A stretch of DNA of 64,000 nt from Marinospirillum sp031581385. Lineage in GTDB: Bacteria; Pseudomonadota; Gammaproteobacteria; Pseudomonadales; Halomonadaceae. Both the position numbers and the translations under genes were made by a program. Each line of letters begins with the position of its first letter. The first letter of the stretch is position 1. The stretch is taken from positions 620,001-684,000 of the forward strand of contig NZ_CP085242.1 in NCBI RefSeq assembly GCF_044810985.1. Reading direction: 5' to 3'. Under the pieces are notes generated by a model that saw only the letters and a list, made by a program, of their open reading frames with translations, did no database searches and was not told where the DNA came from. Positions 22,560 to 31,262 of the stretch are shown one piece after another.

Positions 22560-22987
22560 TCGCGAATGACCATGACTGAAATCTCCGCCCTTTCCACGAC
22601 CCGTGCTGCCGTGGAACCCAGAAAAAAGCGCTCTACAGCCTTGGGGCTGTGACTCGGGATCACAATCAAATCGGCATGAACACGTTGGGCTTCCTTGAGA
22701 ATCTGTTTATAGGGTTTGCCTTCCACGGCTCGCAGCTTGACCTCAAGGTTTTCAGGAATGAAGGGTTCCACCAGGTCGCGTAATTGACTGTAAACCGCCT
22801 CCAGCGCTTTGCTCATATTCTGCTGGGGAAAGTAGCTAGCTACGATGGGAGAGCCAAAACCAGGCATGACGGTCAAAATATGCAGTTGCGCCTGATTGGC
22901 CACTGCCAGGTCAACAGCCGCCTGAATAGCCTTTCCGACATCCTCGCCTTCGCTGATATCCAGTGGTAATAAAATCTGCTTGAACAT
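22556..22987 (-). CDS. Universal stress protein, TRAP-transporter associated (TeaD-like)
   Basis: 143-residue UspA-fold protein starting 'MFKQILLPLDISEGEDVGKA'. The nucleotide-binding region near the end reads 'VIPSHSPKAVERFFLGSTAA'. The GS-T-A part of the G-2x-G-9x-G(S/T) motif is kept, but the first two glycines are Ser and Pro, so ATP binding may be altered. The start lies one base after the stop of the TRAP permease gene. In Halomonas elongata an ATP-binding UspA, TeaD, regulates the ectoine TRAP transporter TeaABC, and this location suggests a similar role. Confidence 0.85.
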   Translation of the reverse strand: MFKQILLPLDISEGEDVGKAIQAAVDLAVANQAQLHILTVMPGFGSPIVASYFPQQNMSKALEAVYSQLRDLVEPFIPENLEVKLRAVEGKPYKQILKEAQRVHADLIVIPSHSPKAVERFFLGSTAARVVERAEISVMVIRD

Positions 22988-22988
22988 T

Positions 22989-25622
22989 TCAAACCTCCCC
23001 AGACGAGGTTGCCGGATGATCAGGATGAATTCCACCCTGACGACGAATACGACGTTTTTGCAACCAGCCGATCCATCCCAGCAACACCAGAGGTGGAATC
23101 AGCATCCATTCCTTGGCCGGGCGTTCCCGCTCAACTTCCACTGCGGTAATTTCCCAGCCAAAATCAATGCCCAGGGCCTGGGCCGGGGAATCCCAGGTAA
23201 CCAGATCCACGACCACCTGCTGATCGACAATATTCAGCATCAAACCGGCGTTTTCCAGACGGGTATTCCCATCCGCCTGAGGTCCCATGGGCAAAGCAAC
23301 CACTTTACTGACCTGATCGCCATCCAGGTTGTCACCATCCACCCAAATGCGCAGCTTTTCATCGGCTGGAACCTTTTCTGCCGCCTGAACAATTTCCACT
23401 GCCGGAAGCTTGTCGATCGGAGGGTAAATCATGTCCCACCAAAAACCGGGGCGAAAGAGGGTAAAGGCAATGAGCAGCATAGCCAGGGTTTCCCAGAGGC
23501 GGTTGCGTGTCAGCCACCAGTGTTGAGTGGCAGCGGCAAACACCAGTATGGCCAGGGTTGCTCCCAGAACCACGGTGATAAAGTGAAAGACATTGCTGAT
23601 ATCCATCAGCAGCAGGTTGGTATTGAAAATAAACATGAAGGGCAAAATGGCTGTGCGGATATCATAGGCAAAGCCCTGCACCCCGGTCTTGATCGGGTCC
23701 GCTTTGGCAACAGCCGCGGCGGCATAGGCGGCAAGCCCCACCGGTGGAGTGTCATCCGCAAGAATCCCAAAATAAAACACAAACAGGTGCACGGCAATCA
23801 GTGGAACCAGCAAGCCATTCTGCGCACCCAGCTCAACAATAACCGGGGCCATCAAAGTGGAAACAACAATATAATTGGCTGTGGTCGGCAACCCCATACC
23901 CAGCACCAGGCTGATCACGGCCGTGAAAATCAGAATCAGGATCAGGCTGCCCCCGGAAATCAGCTCGACAAAGTCGGTCATAACCAGGCCAATACCCGTC
24001 AGGGTGACCGTGCCCACAACGATGCCGGCAGCTGCCGTGGCCACACCAATTCCAATCATGTTCTGGGCACCCTTGATCAGACCCTGAACCAAATCATCAA
24101 AGCCCTTTTTGATGGCACCCGTGTAACTGTCTGCAACCTTTTGCCCTCTTCGACTGCGGAACCAGGCCTGCAAAGGCCGTTGAGTCACCACAATGAAGAT
24201 CATGAAGAGGGTTGCCCAGAAGGCGGCCATACCCGGTGAAAAACGCTCTACTGCCAGACACCAGACCAGAACCACGACCGGCAGCAAGAAATACAGGCCG
24301 GACTTAACGGTTGGCCCCACTTCAGGCAACTCCATAATCGGACTTTCGGGATCATCCAACTTGAGTTCAGGGAAACTGCAGGCATAAGCTACCAGAGCGA
24401 CATAGGCAATCAGGGTCAGAAGTAAAACTACGGGTAAGGCCCAAGCACCCAGTAGGGTTTTCAGCCAGCCTATGCCGTAATAAACCATCAAGGTCAGAAT
24501 GCAGAGGCCCAGAACAATGCCTGTGAAGTGGGTCAGGGAATGCAGCAGGGTTGGCTTGTAGCGGCGAGGAATGCCCTGCATATTGGCCTTGCAGGCCTCC
24601 AGGTGAACAATGTAGATCAGGGCAATATAAGAAATCAGGGCGGGCAGAATGGCATGCTTGATGACATCCAAATAAGGAATGCCCACATATTCCACCATCA
24701 GAAAAGCGGCCGCTCCCATGATGGGTGGAGTCAGCTGACCATTGGTGGATGAAGCCACTTCCACTGCCCCGGCCTTGGTGGCAGGAAAACCCACCCTTTT
24801 CATCAGCGGGATGGTAAAGGTGCCGGTAGTGACCACGTTGGCAATGGAAGAGCCGGATATAATGCCCGACATGCCCGAGGCCACTACGGCCGCCTTGGCA
24901 GGGCCACCACGCATGTGTCCAAGCAGTGAGAAGGCAACCTTGATAAAATAATTGCCCGCCCCTGCCCTTTCCAGCAAGGCGCCAAAAAGAACAAAGAGGA
25001 AAACAAAACTGACTGAAACCCCGATGGCAACCCCAAACACCCCTTCACTGGTCAACCATTGGTGCGAAAGCAGACGCTCCAGACTGGCACCACGATGCGA
25101 AATCACATCAGGAAAATAGGGGCCAAAATAGGTATAAATCAGAAAAACCCCGGCCACAATCATCAGTGGTGGCCCCAGGGCTCGGCGCGTGGCTTCCAGC
25201 AACAACAACATCCCCGTGCCGGCAAAGATCAGATCCGTTGTTATGGGAATACCAGGACGGGTTGCCAGGGCATCATAAGCAAAGACGAGGTAAAGCGCTG
25301 AAGCCGCACCGCCCAGAGCAAAAAGCCAATCATGCCAGGGAATTCGGTTTTGTGGTGAGTTTTTAAAGGCAGGGTAAGCTAAAAAAGCCAGAAAAATGGC
25401 AAAAGCCAAGTGTATAGGCCGTGCAAAAGAAGAACTGATGAGAGAAAAGGGTGAAGCATACCAGAGTTGAAACAACGACCAGCAAAGCGCAACCAGCAGA
25501 ATCAGTTTCCCGGAGGAGCCGGGCGGATTGCGGGAACCACTTTCAGCGGCAACCAGACGGGCTGCATCTTCAGTTGAGGAGCTGTCTATACTGATGGACT
25601 TTTGTTTTTTGGTGGCTACCAT
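22989..25622 (-). CDS. TRAP transporter permease, fused DctQ-DctM with C-terminal DUF3394
   Basis: 877 residues. It is a fused small/large TRAP membrane subunit (4TM plus 12TM) as found with TAXI-type binding proteins, energised by an ion gradient. Typical stretches are 'GMSGIISGSSIANVVTTGTF', 'STNGQLTPPIMGAAAFLMVE', 'VTLTGIGLVMTDFVELISGG', 'LGMGLPTTANYIVVSTLMAP' and 'ILADDTPPVGLAAYAAAAVA'. A C-terminal extension of about 150 residues after the last transporter helix corresponds to DUF3394, ending in another helix. It is the second gene of the TAXI-DctMQ-UspA operon. The substrate is unknown; dicarboxylates, amino acids and compatible solutes are possible. Confidence 0.9.
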   Translation of the reverse strand: MVATKKQKSISIDSSSTEDAARLVAAESGSRNPPGSSGKLILLVALCWSLFQLWYASPFSLISSSFARPIHLAFAIFLAFLAYPAFKNSPQNRIPWHDWLFALGGAASALYLVFAYDALATRPGIPITTDLIFAGTGMLLLLEATRRALGPPLMIVAGVFLIYTYFGPYFPDVISHRGASLERLLSHQWLTSEGVFGVAIGVSVSFVFLFVLFGALLERAGAGNYFIKVAFSLLGHMRGGPAKAAVVASGMSGIISGSSIANVVTTGTFTIPLMKRVGFPATKAGAVEVASSTNGQLTPPIMGAAAFLMVEYVGIPYLDVIKHAILPALISYIALIYIVHLEACKANMQGIPRRYKPTLLHSLTHFTGIVLGLCILTLMVYYGIGWLKTLLGAWALPVVLLLTLIAYVALVAYACSFPELKLDDPESPIMELPEVGPTVKSGLYFLLPVVVLVWCLAVERFSPGMAAFWATLFMIFIVVTQRPLQAWFRSRRGQKVADSYTGAIKKGFDDLVQGLIKGAQNMIGIGVATAAAGIVVGTVTLTGIGLVMTDFVELISGGSLILILIFTAVISLVLGMGLPTTANYIVVSTLMAPVIVELGAQNGLLVPLIAVHLFVFYFGILADDTPPVGLAAYAAAAVAKADPIKTGVQGFAYDIRTAILPFMFIFNTNLLLMDISNVFHFITVVLGATLAILVFAAATQHWWLTRNRLWETLAMLLIAFTLFRPGFWWDMIYPPIDKLPAVEIVQAAEKVPADEKLRIWVDGDNLDGDQVSKVVALPMGPQADGNTRLENAGLMLNIVDQQVVVDLVTWDSPAQALGIDFGWEITAVEVERERPAKEWMLIPPLVLLGWIGWLQKRRIRRQGGIHPDHPATSSGEV

Positions 25623-25647
25623 GCGCTCTGTCCTCTACCCAATAAAA

Positions 25648-25678
25648 ATGCCAGCTACACACAATGAATAGCTGGCAT
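25648..25678 (-). terminator. Intercistronic hairpin/attenuator between TAXI protein and TRAP permease
   Basis: On the minus strand a perfect 10-bp stem ATGCCAGCTA/TAGCTGGCAT encloses an 11-base loop and is followed by TTTTTATT. It sits between the binding-protein gene (ends 25704) and the permease start (25622). This is the layout expected for partial termination that makes more binding protein than permease. Confidence 0.7.
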
Positions 25679-25703
25679 CTTTTAAAATGACCACAAGTCA
25701 AAG

Positions 25704-26687
25704 TCAGTCAATCAACCCAGCTTCGCGATAGTAGCGCTCGGCACCTGGGTGCAAGGGTGCAGAAAGACCCGCTGAAACCATATCCTCTTTTTCCAGGCCG
25801 CTGAACGCAGGGTGCAGACGGGTGAAGGTATCAAAGTTATCAAAAACAGCCTTGACCAGTTGATAAACCTGCTCATCCGGTGTCTGTGATCGGGTTACCA
25901 GGGTTGCAGCAACACCAAAGGTTTGCACATCATCCGGGTTGCCTGCATATTCACCACCGGGGATGGTTGCGCGGCGGTAATAGGGGTATTTCTCCAGCAT
26001 CCGATCCACATAGTCGCCACGAACATTGACCAGACGGCTGTCGCAACTGCTGGTTGCTTCCTTGATGGCACCACTGGGGTGGCCAACAACGTAGATCATG
26101 GCATCAATACGGTTGTCGCACAGAGCCGAAGACATCTCTGCTGCGCGCAGGTCGGCGGCCTGGGAATAAATACCCATGTCCTGACCCCGCAGTTCCTGCA
26201 TCTGCTCCACTGTCGAGCGCTGGCCCGAACCGGGGTTGCCAACATTCACCCGCTTGCCTTCCAGATCATCGAATTCAGGGGCTTTGGCATCAGCACGAGC
26301 CACCACGGTAAAAGCTTCCGGATGAACCGAGAAAACCGCGCGCAGATCCTTGTAGGCACCGGCTTCTTCAAACTGGGCTTCACCCCTGTAGGCATTGTAC
26401 TGCACATCGGATTGGGCAATGCCAAAATCCAGCTCACCGGCACGAATGGTGTTGACGTTATAAGCAGAACCCCCGGTGCTTTCCACCGAGCAGCGAATAC
26501 CATGCTCACTGCGATTGCGGTTGACCAAACGACAGATGGCACCGCCGGTCGGATAATAAACCCCTGTCACACCGCCTGTGCCTATGGTGATAAAGCTTTC
26601 GTTGGCAACAGCGGAAGTGCTGACTGCAGCCAAACCCATTCCTGCAGTGACAGCCGCTGCTGCCAGTGTGATTTTAAACCTTGACAT
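25704..26687 (-). CDS. TAXI-family TRAP transporter solute-binding protein
   Basis: 327 residues with a Sec signal peptide (LAAAAVTAGMGLAAVSTSAVA). The mature start 'ESFITIGTGGVTGVYYPTGG', then 'STGGSAYNVNTIRAGELDFG', 'DLEGKRVNVGNPGSGQRSTV' and 'NIRGDYVDR'-like segments fit the TAXI class (TRAP-associated extracytoplasmic immunogenic). It delivers the substrate to the fused permease encoded downstream. The promoter at 26741-26769 has a palindrome filling its spacer, so the operon is probably repressed by a dedicated regulator. Confidence 0.92.
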   Translation of the reverse strand: MSRFKITLAAAAVTAGMGLAAVSTSAVANESFITIGTGGVTGVYYPTGGAICRLVNRNRSEHGIRCSVESTGGSAYNVNTIRAGELDFGIAQSDVQYNAYRGEAQFEEAGAYKDLRAVFSVHPEAFTVVARADAKAPEFDDLEGKRVNVGNPGSGQRSTVEQMQELRGQDMGIYSQAADLRAAEMSSALCDNRIDAMIYVVGHPSGAIKEATSSCDSRLVNVRGDYVDRMLEKYPYYRRATIPGGEYAGNPDDVQTFGVAATLVTRSQTPDEQVYQLVKAVFDNFDTFTRLHPAFSGLEKEDMVSAGLSAPLHPGAERYYREAGLID

Positions 26688-26740
26688 GCCTTTTCTCCCA
26701 AGCAGTTATTCTTCTTAGTAGCAAATCGACTACATTTGTA

Positions 26741-26769
26741 AATCTAGGCAGCTGTAGAGCTGCTGTCAA
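26741..26769 (-). promoter_or_regulatory. Promoter of the TAXI-TRAP operon with a palindromic spacer
   Basis: On the minus strand TTGACA (26769-26764) and TAGATT (26746-26741) are 17 bp apart. Of those 17 bases, 16 form GCAGCT-CTAC-AGCTGC, a perfect 6-bp inverted repeat with a 4-base loop. A protein bound there would block RNA polymerase directly. Confidence 0.6.
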
Positions 26770-26783
26770 AGTTTGATGAGCAT

Positions 26784-27392
26784 TTATTTATAGTAGGCGT
26801 TTTCTTTGTCGGTATGGTCGGTGACATCACGAATACCTTTAAGCTCAGGCAAACGCTCCAGAAGTGTTTTCTCCACGCCATCTTTCAAGGTTAAATCCAC
26901 TGCCGAACAACCCTGGCAACCGCCACCGAACTGAAGTACGGCAACGTTATCCTCGGTCAGCTCGATCAGCTTGATTTCACCACCATGCGCAGCCAGGCCG
27001 GGGTTGATATCACTGTAGAGAATGTAGTTGATCTGATCACCCAGCGGACTGTCTTTACTGACCTTGGGCATCTTGGCATTGGGTGCCTTGATGGTCAGTT
27101 GACCGCCCATACGATCCGGGTTGAAGTCCACCACGGCTTCGTCAAGAAAGGGCAGGCTATTTTTTTCCAGAAACACCTTGATTTTACCCAGCTGCACCAG
27201 CTCATCATTGGCATCTTCTTCGCCAGGGCGGCAGTAAGCCAGACAGGTCTCAGCATAGGGCGTACCCGGCTGAGTGATAAACACCCGGACACCCATATCA
27301 GGCACTTCCTGCTTGCTGAGCAATTCAGCCAGATAGTTCTCTGCTGATTCGGTAATTTCCAGAGGTTTGCTTGGGGCTTCAACTTCGCTCAT
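26784..27392 (-). CDS. nfuA: Fe-S biogenesis protein NfuA
   Basis: 202 residues. An N-terminal degenerate A-type (IscA-like) domain (MGVRVFITQPGTPYAETCLA) is joined to a C-terminal Nfu domain with the CxxC cluster motif in 'LQFGGGCQGCSAVDLTLKDG'. NfuA carries 4Fe-4S clusters to client enzymes, especially under oxidative or iron stress. It is divergent from metH. No other isc or suf genes are adjacent. Confidence 0.95.
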   Translation of the reverse strand: MSEVEAPSKPLEITESAENYLAELLSKQEVPDMGVRVFITQPGTPYAETCLAYCRPGEEDANDELVQLGKIKVFLEKNSLPFLDEAVVDFNPDRMGGQLTIKAPNAKMPKVSKDSPLGDQINYILYSDINPGLAAHGGEIKLIELTEDNVAVLQFGGGCQGCSAVDLTLKDGVEKTLLERLPELKGIRDVTDHTDKENAYYK

Positions 27393-27554
27393 ATACTTTT
27401 CATCCGCCTATTCAATCAAGTTCGATACCTGCATCTTAGTCAATGCGGGGCTGAAGAACAATACCCTAGTCTTTTGATAGGTCTTTTTATCTCACCCCCA
27501 GCGCCTCTTTTTGCTAGAATGGCGCAAATTTTTCTGTCGGAGTTTGAAGCCTTG

Positions 27555-30500
27555 ATGAACACCCCTGCCCTCACCCGTCTGGAGAGTCTTTACAAAGCCC
27601 TGCAAGAACGCCTGGTCATCCTGGATGGCGGCATGGGCACCCTGATCCAGAACCAGAAGCTCAGTGAAGAAGAGTACCGGGGCGAGCGTTTTGCCGACTG
27701 GCATCAGGACGTCAAGGGCAACAATGACCTGCTCGTTCTCACCCAGCCGCAGCTGATCCGTGAACTGCATGGCCAATACCTGGCGGCCGGTGCCGACATC
27801 ATTGAAACCAACACCTTCAACTCCACCCGCTTGTCCCAGGCTGATTATGACATGCAGGAGTTGACGGCCGAATTGAATGAAGCCGGTGCCAGGGTGGCTC
27901 GTGAAGCTGCGGATGCTTATTCAACGCCGGATAAACCGCGTTATGTCGCCGGGGTGGTCGGGCCAACCAGTCGCACGGCCTCTATCTCCCCGGATGTGAA
28001 TGACCCCGGCTATCGCAACATTACCTTTGACGGGCTCGTGGAAAACTATATTGAGGCCACCGAAGCCCTGATTCGCGGCGGTGCTGACCTGATTCTGCTG
28101 GAAACCATTTTCGACACCCTGAATGCCAAGGCGGCGGTGTTTGCCGTTCAGGAAGTCTTTTATCGCCAGGGTTATGAACTGCCGATCATGATTTCCGGCA
28201 CCATTACCGACGCTTCGGGGCGTACCTTATCGGGCCAGACTACCGAAGCCTTCTGGAACAGTCTGCGCCATGCCAAGCCCCTGTCCATCGGCCTGAACTG
28301 CGCTCTGGGTGCCGAAGATCTGCGCCCCTATATTGAAGAACTCTCGCGCATTGCCGACACCCATGTTTCCGCCCACCCCAATGCCGGTCTGCCCAATGAA
28401 TTCGGGGAATACGACCAGACGCCTGATGAAATGGCCGCCATCCTGCGCGAATTCGCCCAGTCCGGTCTGATGAACATCATCGGTGGCTGCTGTGGCTCCA
28501 CCCCTGAGCATATTCGCGCGGTTGCTGAAGCCGTTGCTGACTGTGCACCCCGCAAAATTCCGGAAATCAGCAAGGCTTGCCGCCTCTCCGGCCTGGAGCC
28601 TTTCAATATTCGCCCGGATTCTCTGTTTGTGAATGTCGGGGAAAGAACCAATGTTACCGGTTCGGCACGCTTTAAACGCCTGATTCTGGAGGAAGACTAT
28701 ACGACGGCCTTGGAGGTGGCACTGGAGCAGGTGGAAAATGGTGCCCAGGTTATTGATATCAATATGGACGAAGGCATGCTGGATTCAGAAGCCGCCATGG
28801 TGCGCTTTCTGAACCTGATTGCCGGGGAACCCGACATTTCCCGGGTACCCATCATGCTGGATTCCTCGAAATGGCCGATTCTGGAAGCCGGTCTCAAGTG
28901 TGTGCAAGGCAAGCCTATCGTCAATTCCATTTCCATGAAGGAAGGCGAAGCCGCTTTCCGGGAACAGGCACGCCTGTGCAGGCGCTATGGTGCTGCAATT
29001 ATCGTCATGGCTTTTGATGAAGAAGGCCAGGCCGATACTTTTGAGCGCAAGATAGAAATCTGTGAACGGGCTTATCGCCTGCTGGTGGATGAAATCGGTT
29101 TCCCTGCTGAAGACATTATTTTTGATCCCAACATTTTTGCCATTGCCACGGGTATTGAGGAACACAACAACTATGGCGTGGACTTCATCCAGGCCACCGA
29201 ATGGATTCACAAGAACCTGCCCCACGCCCTGATTTCCGGCGGGGTGTCCAACGTCTCCTTTTCTTTCCGGGGTAACAACCCGGTTCGTGAAGCCATCCAT
29301 TCGGTCTTTCTCTACTACGCTATTAAAGCTGGCATGAGCATGGGGATCGTCAATGCCGGTCAGTTGGCGGTTTATGATGATCTGCCCACTGAATTACGCG
29401 AAGCGGTGGAAGATGTCGTCCTCAACCGCCGTGATGATGGCACCGAGCGCCTGCTGGATCTGGCCGAAAAGTATCGCGGCGATGGCAAGACAGCCGAAAA
29501 GAAAGAGGATCTGGAGTGGCGCAGCCTGCCCGTGAACAAACGAATCGCCCACTCCCTGGTCAAAGGCATTACCGCCTTTATTGATGAAGATATCGAAGAA
29601 GCCCGCCAGGCTGCCGAACGCCCGATTCATGTTATCGAAGGGCCCTTGATGGATGGCATGAATGTGGTGGGTGATCTTTTTGGGGAAGGCAAGATGTTCC
29701 TGCCCCAGGTGGTGAAATCAGCGCGGGTCATGAAACAGGCCGTAGCCATCCTGATTCCCTACATTGAAGCCGAAAAAGCCGGTGAGGTGCAAACCAAAGG
29801 CAAGATTCTGATGGCCACGGTCAAGGGCGATGTTCACGACATCGGCAAGAACATCGTCGGTGTCGTGCTTCAATGCAACAACTATGAAGTCATCGACCTG
29901 GGCGTGATGGTGCCTGCCGATAAAATTCTCAAGGTGGCCCGCGAAGAAAAGGTCGATATCATCGGCCTCTCTGGCCTGATCACGCCATCACTGGATGAAA
30001 TGGTTCAGGTGGCCAAGGAAATGCAGCGCCAGAACTTTAAAATTCCGCTGATGATCGGTGGTGCCACCACCTCCAAGGCGCATACTGCGGTGAAAATCGA
30101 CCCACAATACGATGAGGCGGTGGTCTATGTCAGCGATGCCTCCCGGGCCGTTGGTGTTGCCAGCAACCTTTTATCCAAAGAGCTCAAGCCTGCGTTTATG
30201 GCCAAAACCAAGGAAGACTATGATGCGGTGCGTGAACGCCAGGGCAAACGTAAAACCAAGGCTGCCACCTATGATTATGCCCAGGCTATTGAGCACAAGC
30301 TGCCCATAGATTTTCAGGCTGAGCCCCCCATCAAGCCCAGAATGATCGGCGTTCAAGCTTTTGATGACTATCCACTAGAAGAGTTGATCGAAAGGATTGA
30401 CTGGACGCCCTTTTTTATCAGCTGGAATCTGGTTGGCAAGTACCCCGCCATTTTTCAAGACAAGGTGGTCGGCGAAGAAGCCAAGAAGGTCTTTGCAGAT

Positions 30501-31253
30501 GCCCAGGAAATGCTGCAAGAGCTGGTGGCCGGCAAAAAGCTCAAGGCCCGGGGTGTCATCGGCCTCTGGCCAGCCAATACCGTGGATAACGATGCCCTTG
30601 AAGTCTATAGCGATGAAAGCCGAACTCAGGTGGTTAAACGCCTGACTCATCTGCGACAGCAAACCCCGGACAAAAACGGTCACTGCAAATCTCTGGCTGA
30701 TTTTGTGGCGCCCAAGGAGTCCGGTATTCCCGACTGGATCGGGGGCTTTGCTGTAACGGCGGGTATCGGAGCCGAAGAAATTGCCAAGGCTTATGAAAAG
30801 CAAAATGATGACTATCGCGCCATCATGGTCAAGGCCCTGGCGGATCGTATGGCCGAAGCCTTTGCAGAACGTCTGCATGAACGGGTTCGCAAGGAGTTCT
30901 GGGGTTATGCAGAAGACGAGCAACTGGATAACACTCAACTGATCAAGGAAGCTTATCAGGGGATACGTCCAGCTCCAGGCTACCCTTCCTGCCCGGATCA
31001 CACTGAAAAACAGGCCTTGTTTGATCTCTTGCAAGCGCCTGAAAACACCAGCCTGGAGTTGACGGAAAGCTACGCCATGTACCCGACGGCTGCCGTTTCC
31101 GGCTGGTATTTTGCCCACCCGCAAAGCAAATACTTCAACCTGGGCAAGATTACCCGTGATCAGGTTGAAGCGGCTGCGGCCAGCAAAGAAATGCCGGTCA
31201 AGGAACTGGAGCGCTGGCTGATGCCGGTTCTGGGCTATGACCCGGATCGCTAG
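27555..31253 (+). CDS. metH: Cobalamin-dependent methionine synthase
   Basis: 1,232 residues from the ATG at 27555. All four modules are visible: the homocysteine-binding domain with zinc cysteines (GLNCALGAED, IIGGCCGSTPEHI), the folate-binding domain (VNVGERTNVTGSARFKRLI), the cobalamin domain with the axial His in 'VKGDVHDIGKNIVGVVL', and the SAM reactivation domain (ending RPAPGYPSCPDHTEK). It methylates homocysteine with methyl-tetrahydrofolate and B12. Upstream in-frame ATGs sit at or before a TAGAAT -10-like box, so the shorter start is chosen. No cobalamin or SAM riboswitch was seen in the 160-bp leader. Confidence 0.96.
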   Translation: MNTPALTRLESLYKALQERLVILDGGMGTLIQNQKLSEEEYRGERFADWHQDVKGNNDLLVLTQPQLIRELHGQYLAAGADIIETNTFNSTRLSQADYDMQELTAELNEAGARVAREAADAYSTPDKPRYVAGVVGPTSRTASISPDVNDPGYRNITFDGLVENYIEATEALIRGGADLILLETIFDTLNAKAAVFAVQEVFYRQGYELPIMISGTITDASGRTLSGQTTEAFWNSLRHAKPLSIGLNCALGAEDLRPYIEELSRIADTHVSAHPNAGLPNEFGEYDQTPDEMAAILREFAQSGLMNIIGGCCGSTPEHIRAVAEAVADCAPRKIPEISKACRLSGLEPFNIRPDSLFVNVGERTNVTGSARFKRLILEEDYTTALEVALEQVENGAQVIDINMDEGMLDSEAAMVRFLNLIAGEPDISRVPIMLDSSKWPILEAGLKCVQGKPIVNSISMKEGEAAFREQARLCRRYGAAIIVMAFDEEGQADTFERKIEICERAYRLLVDEIGFPAEDIIFDPNIFAIATGIEEHNNYGVDFIQATEWIHKNLPHALISGGVSNVSFSFRGNNPVREAIHSVFLYYAIKAGMSMGIVNAGQLAVYDDLPTELREAVEDVVLNRRDDGTERLLDLAEKYRGDGKTAEKKEDLEWRSLPVNKRIAHSLVKGITAFIDEDIEEARQAAERPIHVIEGPLMDGMNVVGDLFGEGKMFLPQVVKSARVMKQAVAILIPYIEAEKAGEVQTKGKILMATVKGDVHDIGKNIVGVVLQCNNYEVIDLGVMVPADKILKVAREEKVDIIGLSGLITPSLDEMVQVAKEMQRQNFKIPLMIGGATTSKAHTAVKIDPQYDEAVVYVSDASRAVGVASNLLSKELKPAFMAKTKEDYDAVRERQGKRKTKAATYDYAQAIEHKLPIDFQAEPPIKPRMIGVQAFDDYPLEELIERIDWTPFFISWNLVGKYPAIFQDKVVGEEAKKVFADAQEMLQELVAGKKLKARGVIGLWPANTVDNDALEVYSDESRTQVVKRLTHLRQQTPDKNGHCKSLADFVAPKESGIPDWIGGFAVTAGIGAEEIAKAYEKQNDDYRAIMVKALADRMAEAFAERLHERVRKEFWGYAEDEQLDNTQLIKEAYQGIRPAPGYPSCPDHTEKQALFDLLQAPENTSLELTESYAMYPTAAVSGWYFAHPQSKYFNLGKITRDQVEAAAASKEMPVKELERWLMPVLGYDPDR

Positions 31254-31262
31254 GCTGCCTTT

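Noticed and set aside
22980..24239. 419-codon plus-strand frame
   Set aside because: Antisense to the TRAP permease; Gln/His/Asn-rich composition is typical of a shadow frame.
27393..27554. Riboswitch before metH
   Set aside because: I looked for cobalamin or SAM riboswitch features and saw no conserved box or multi-stem fold in this short leader.
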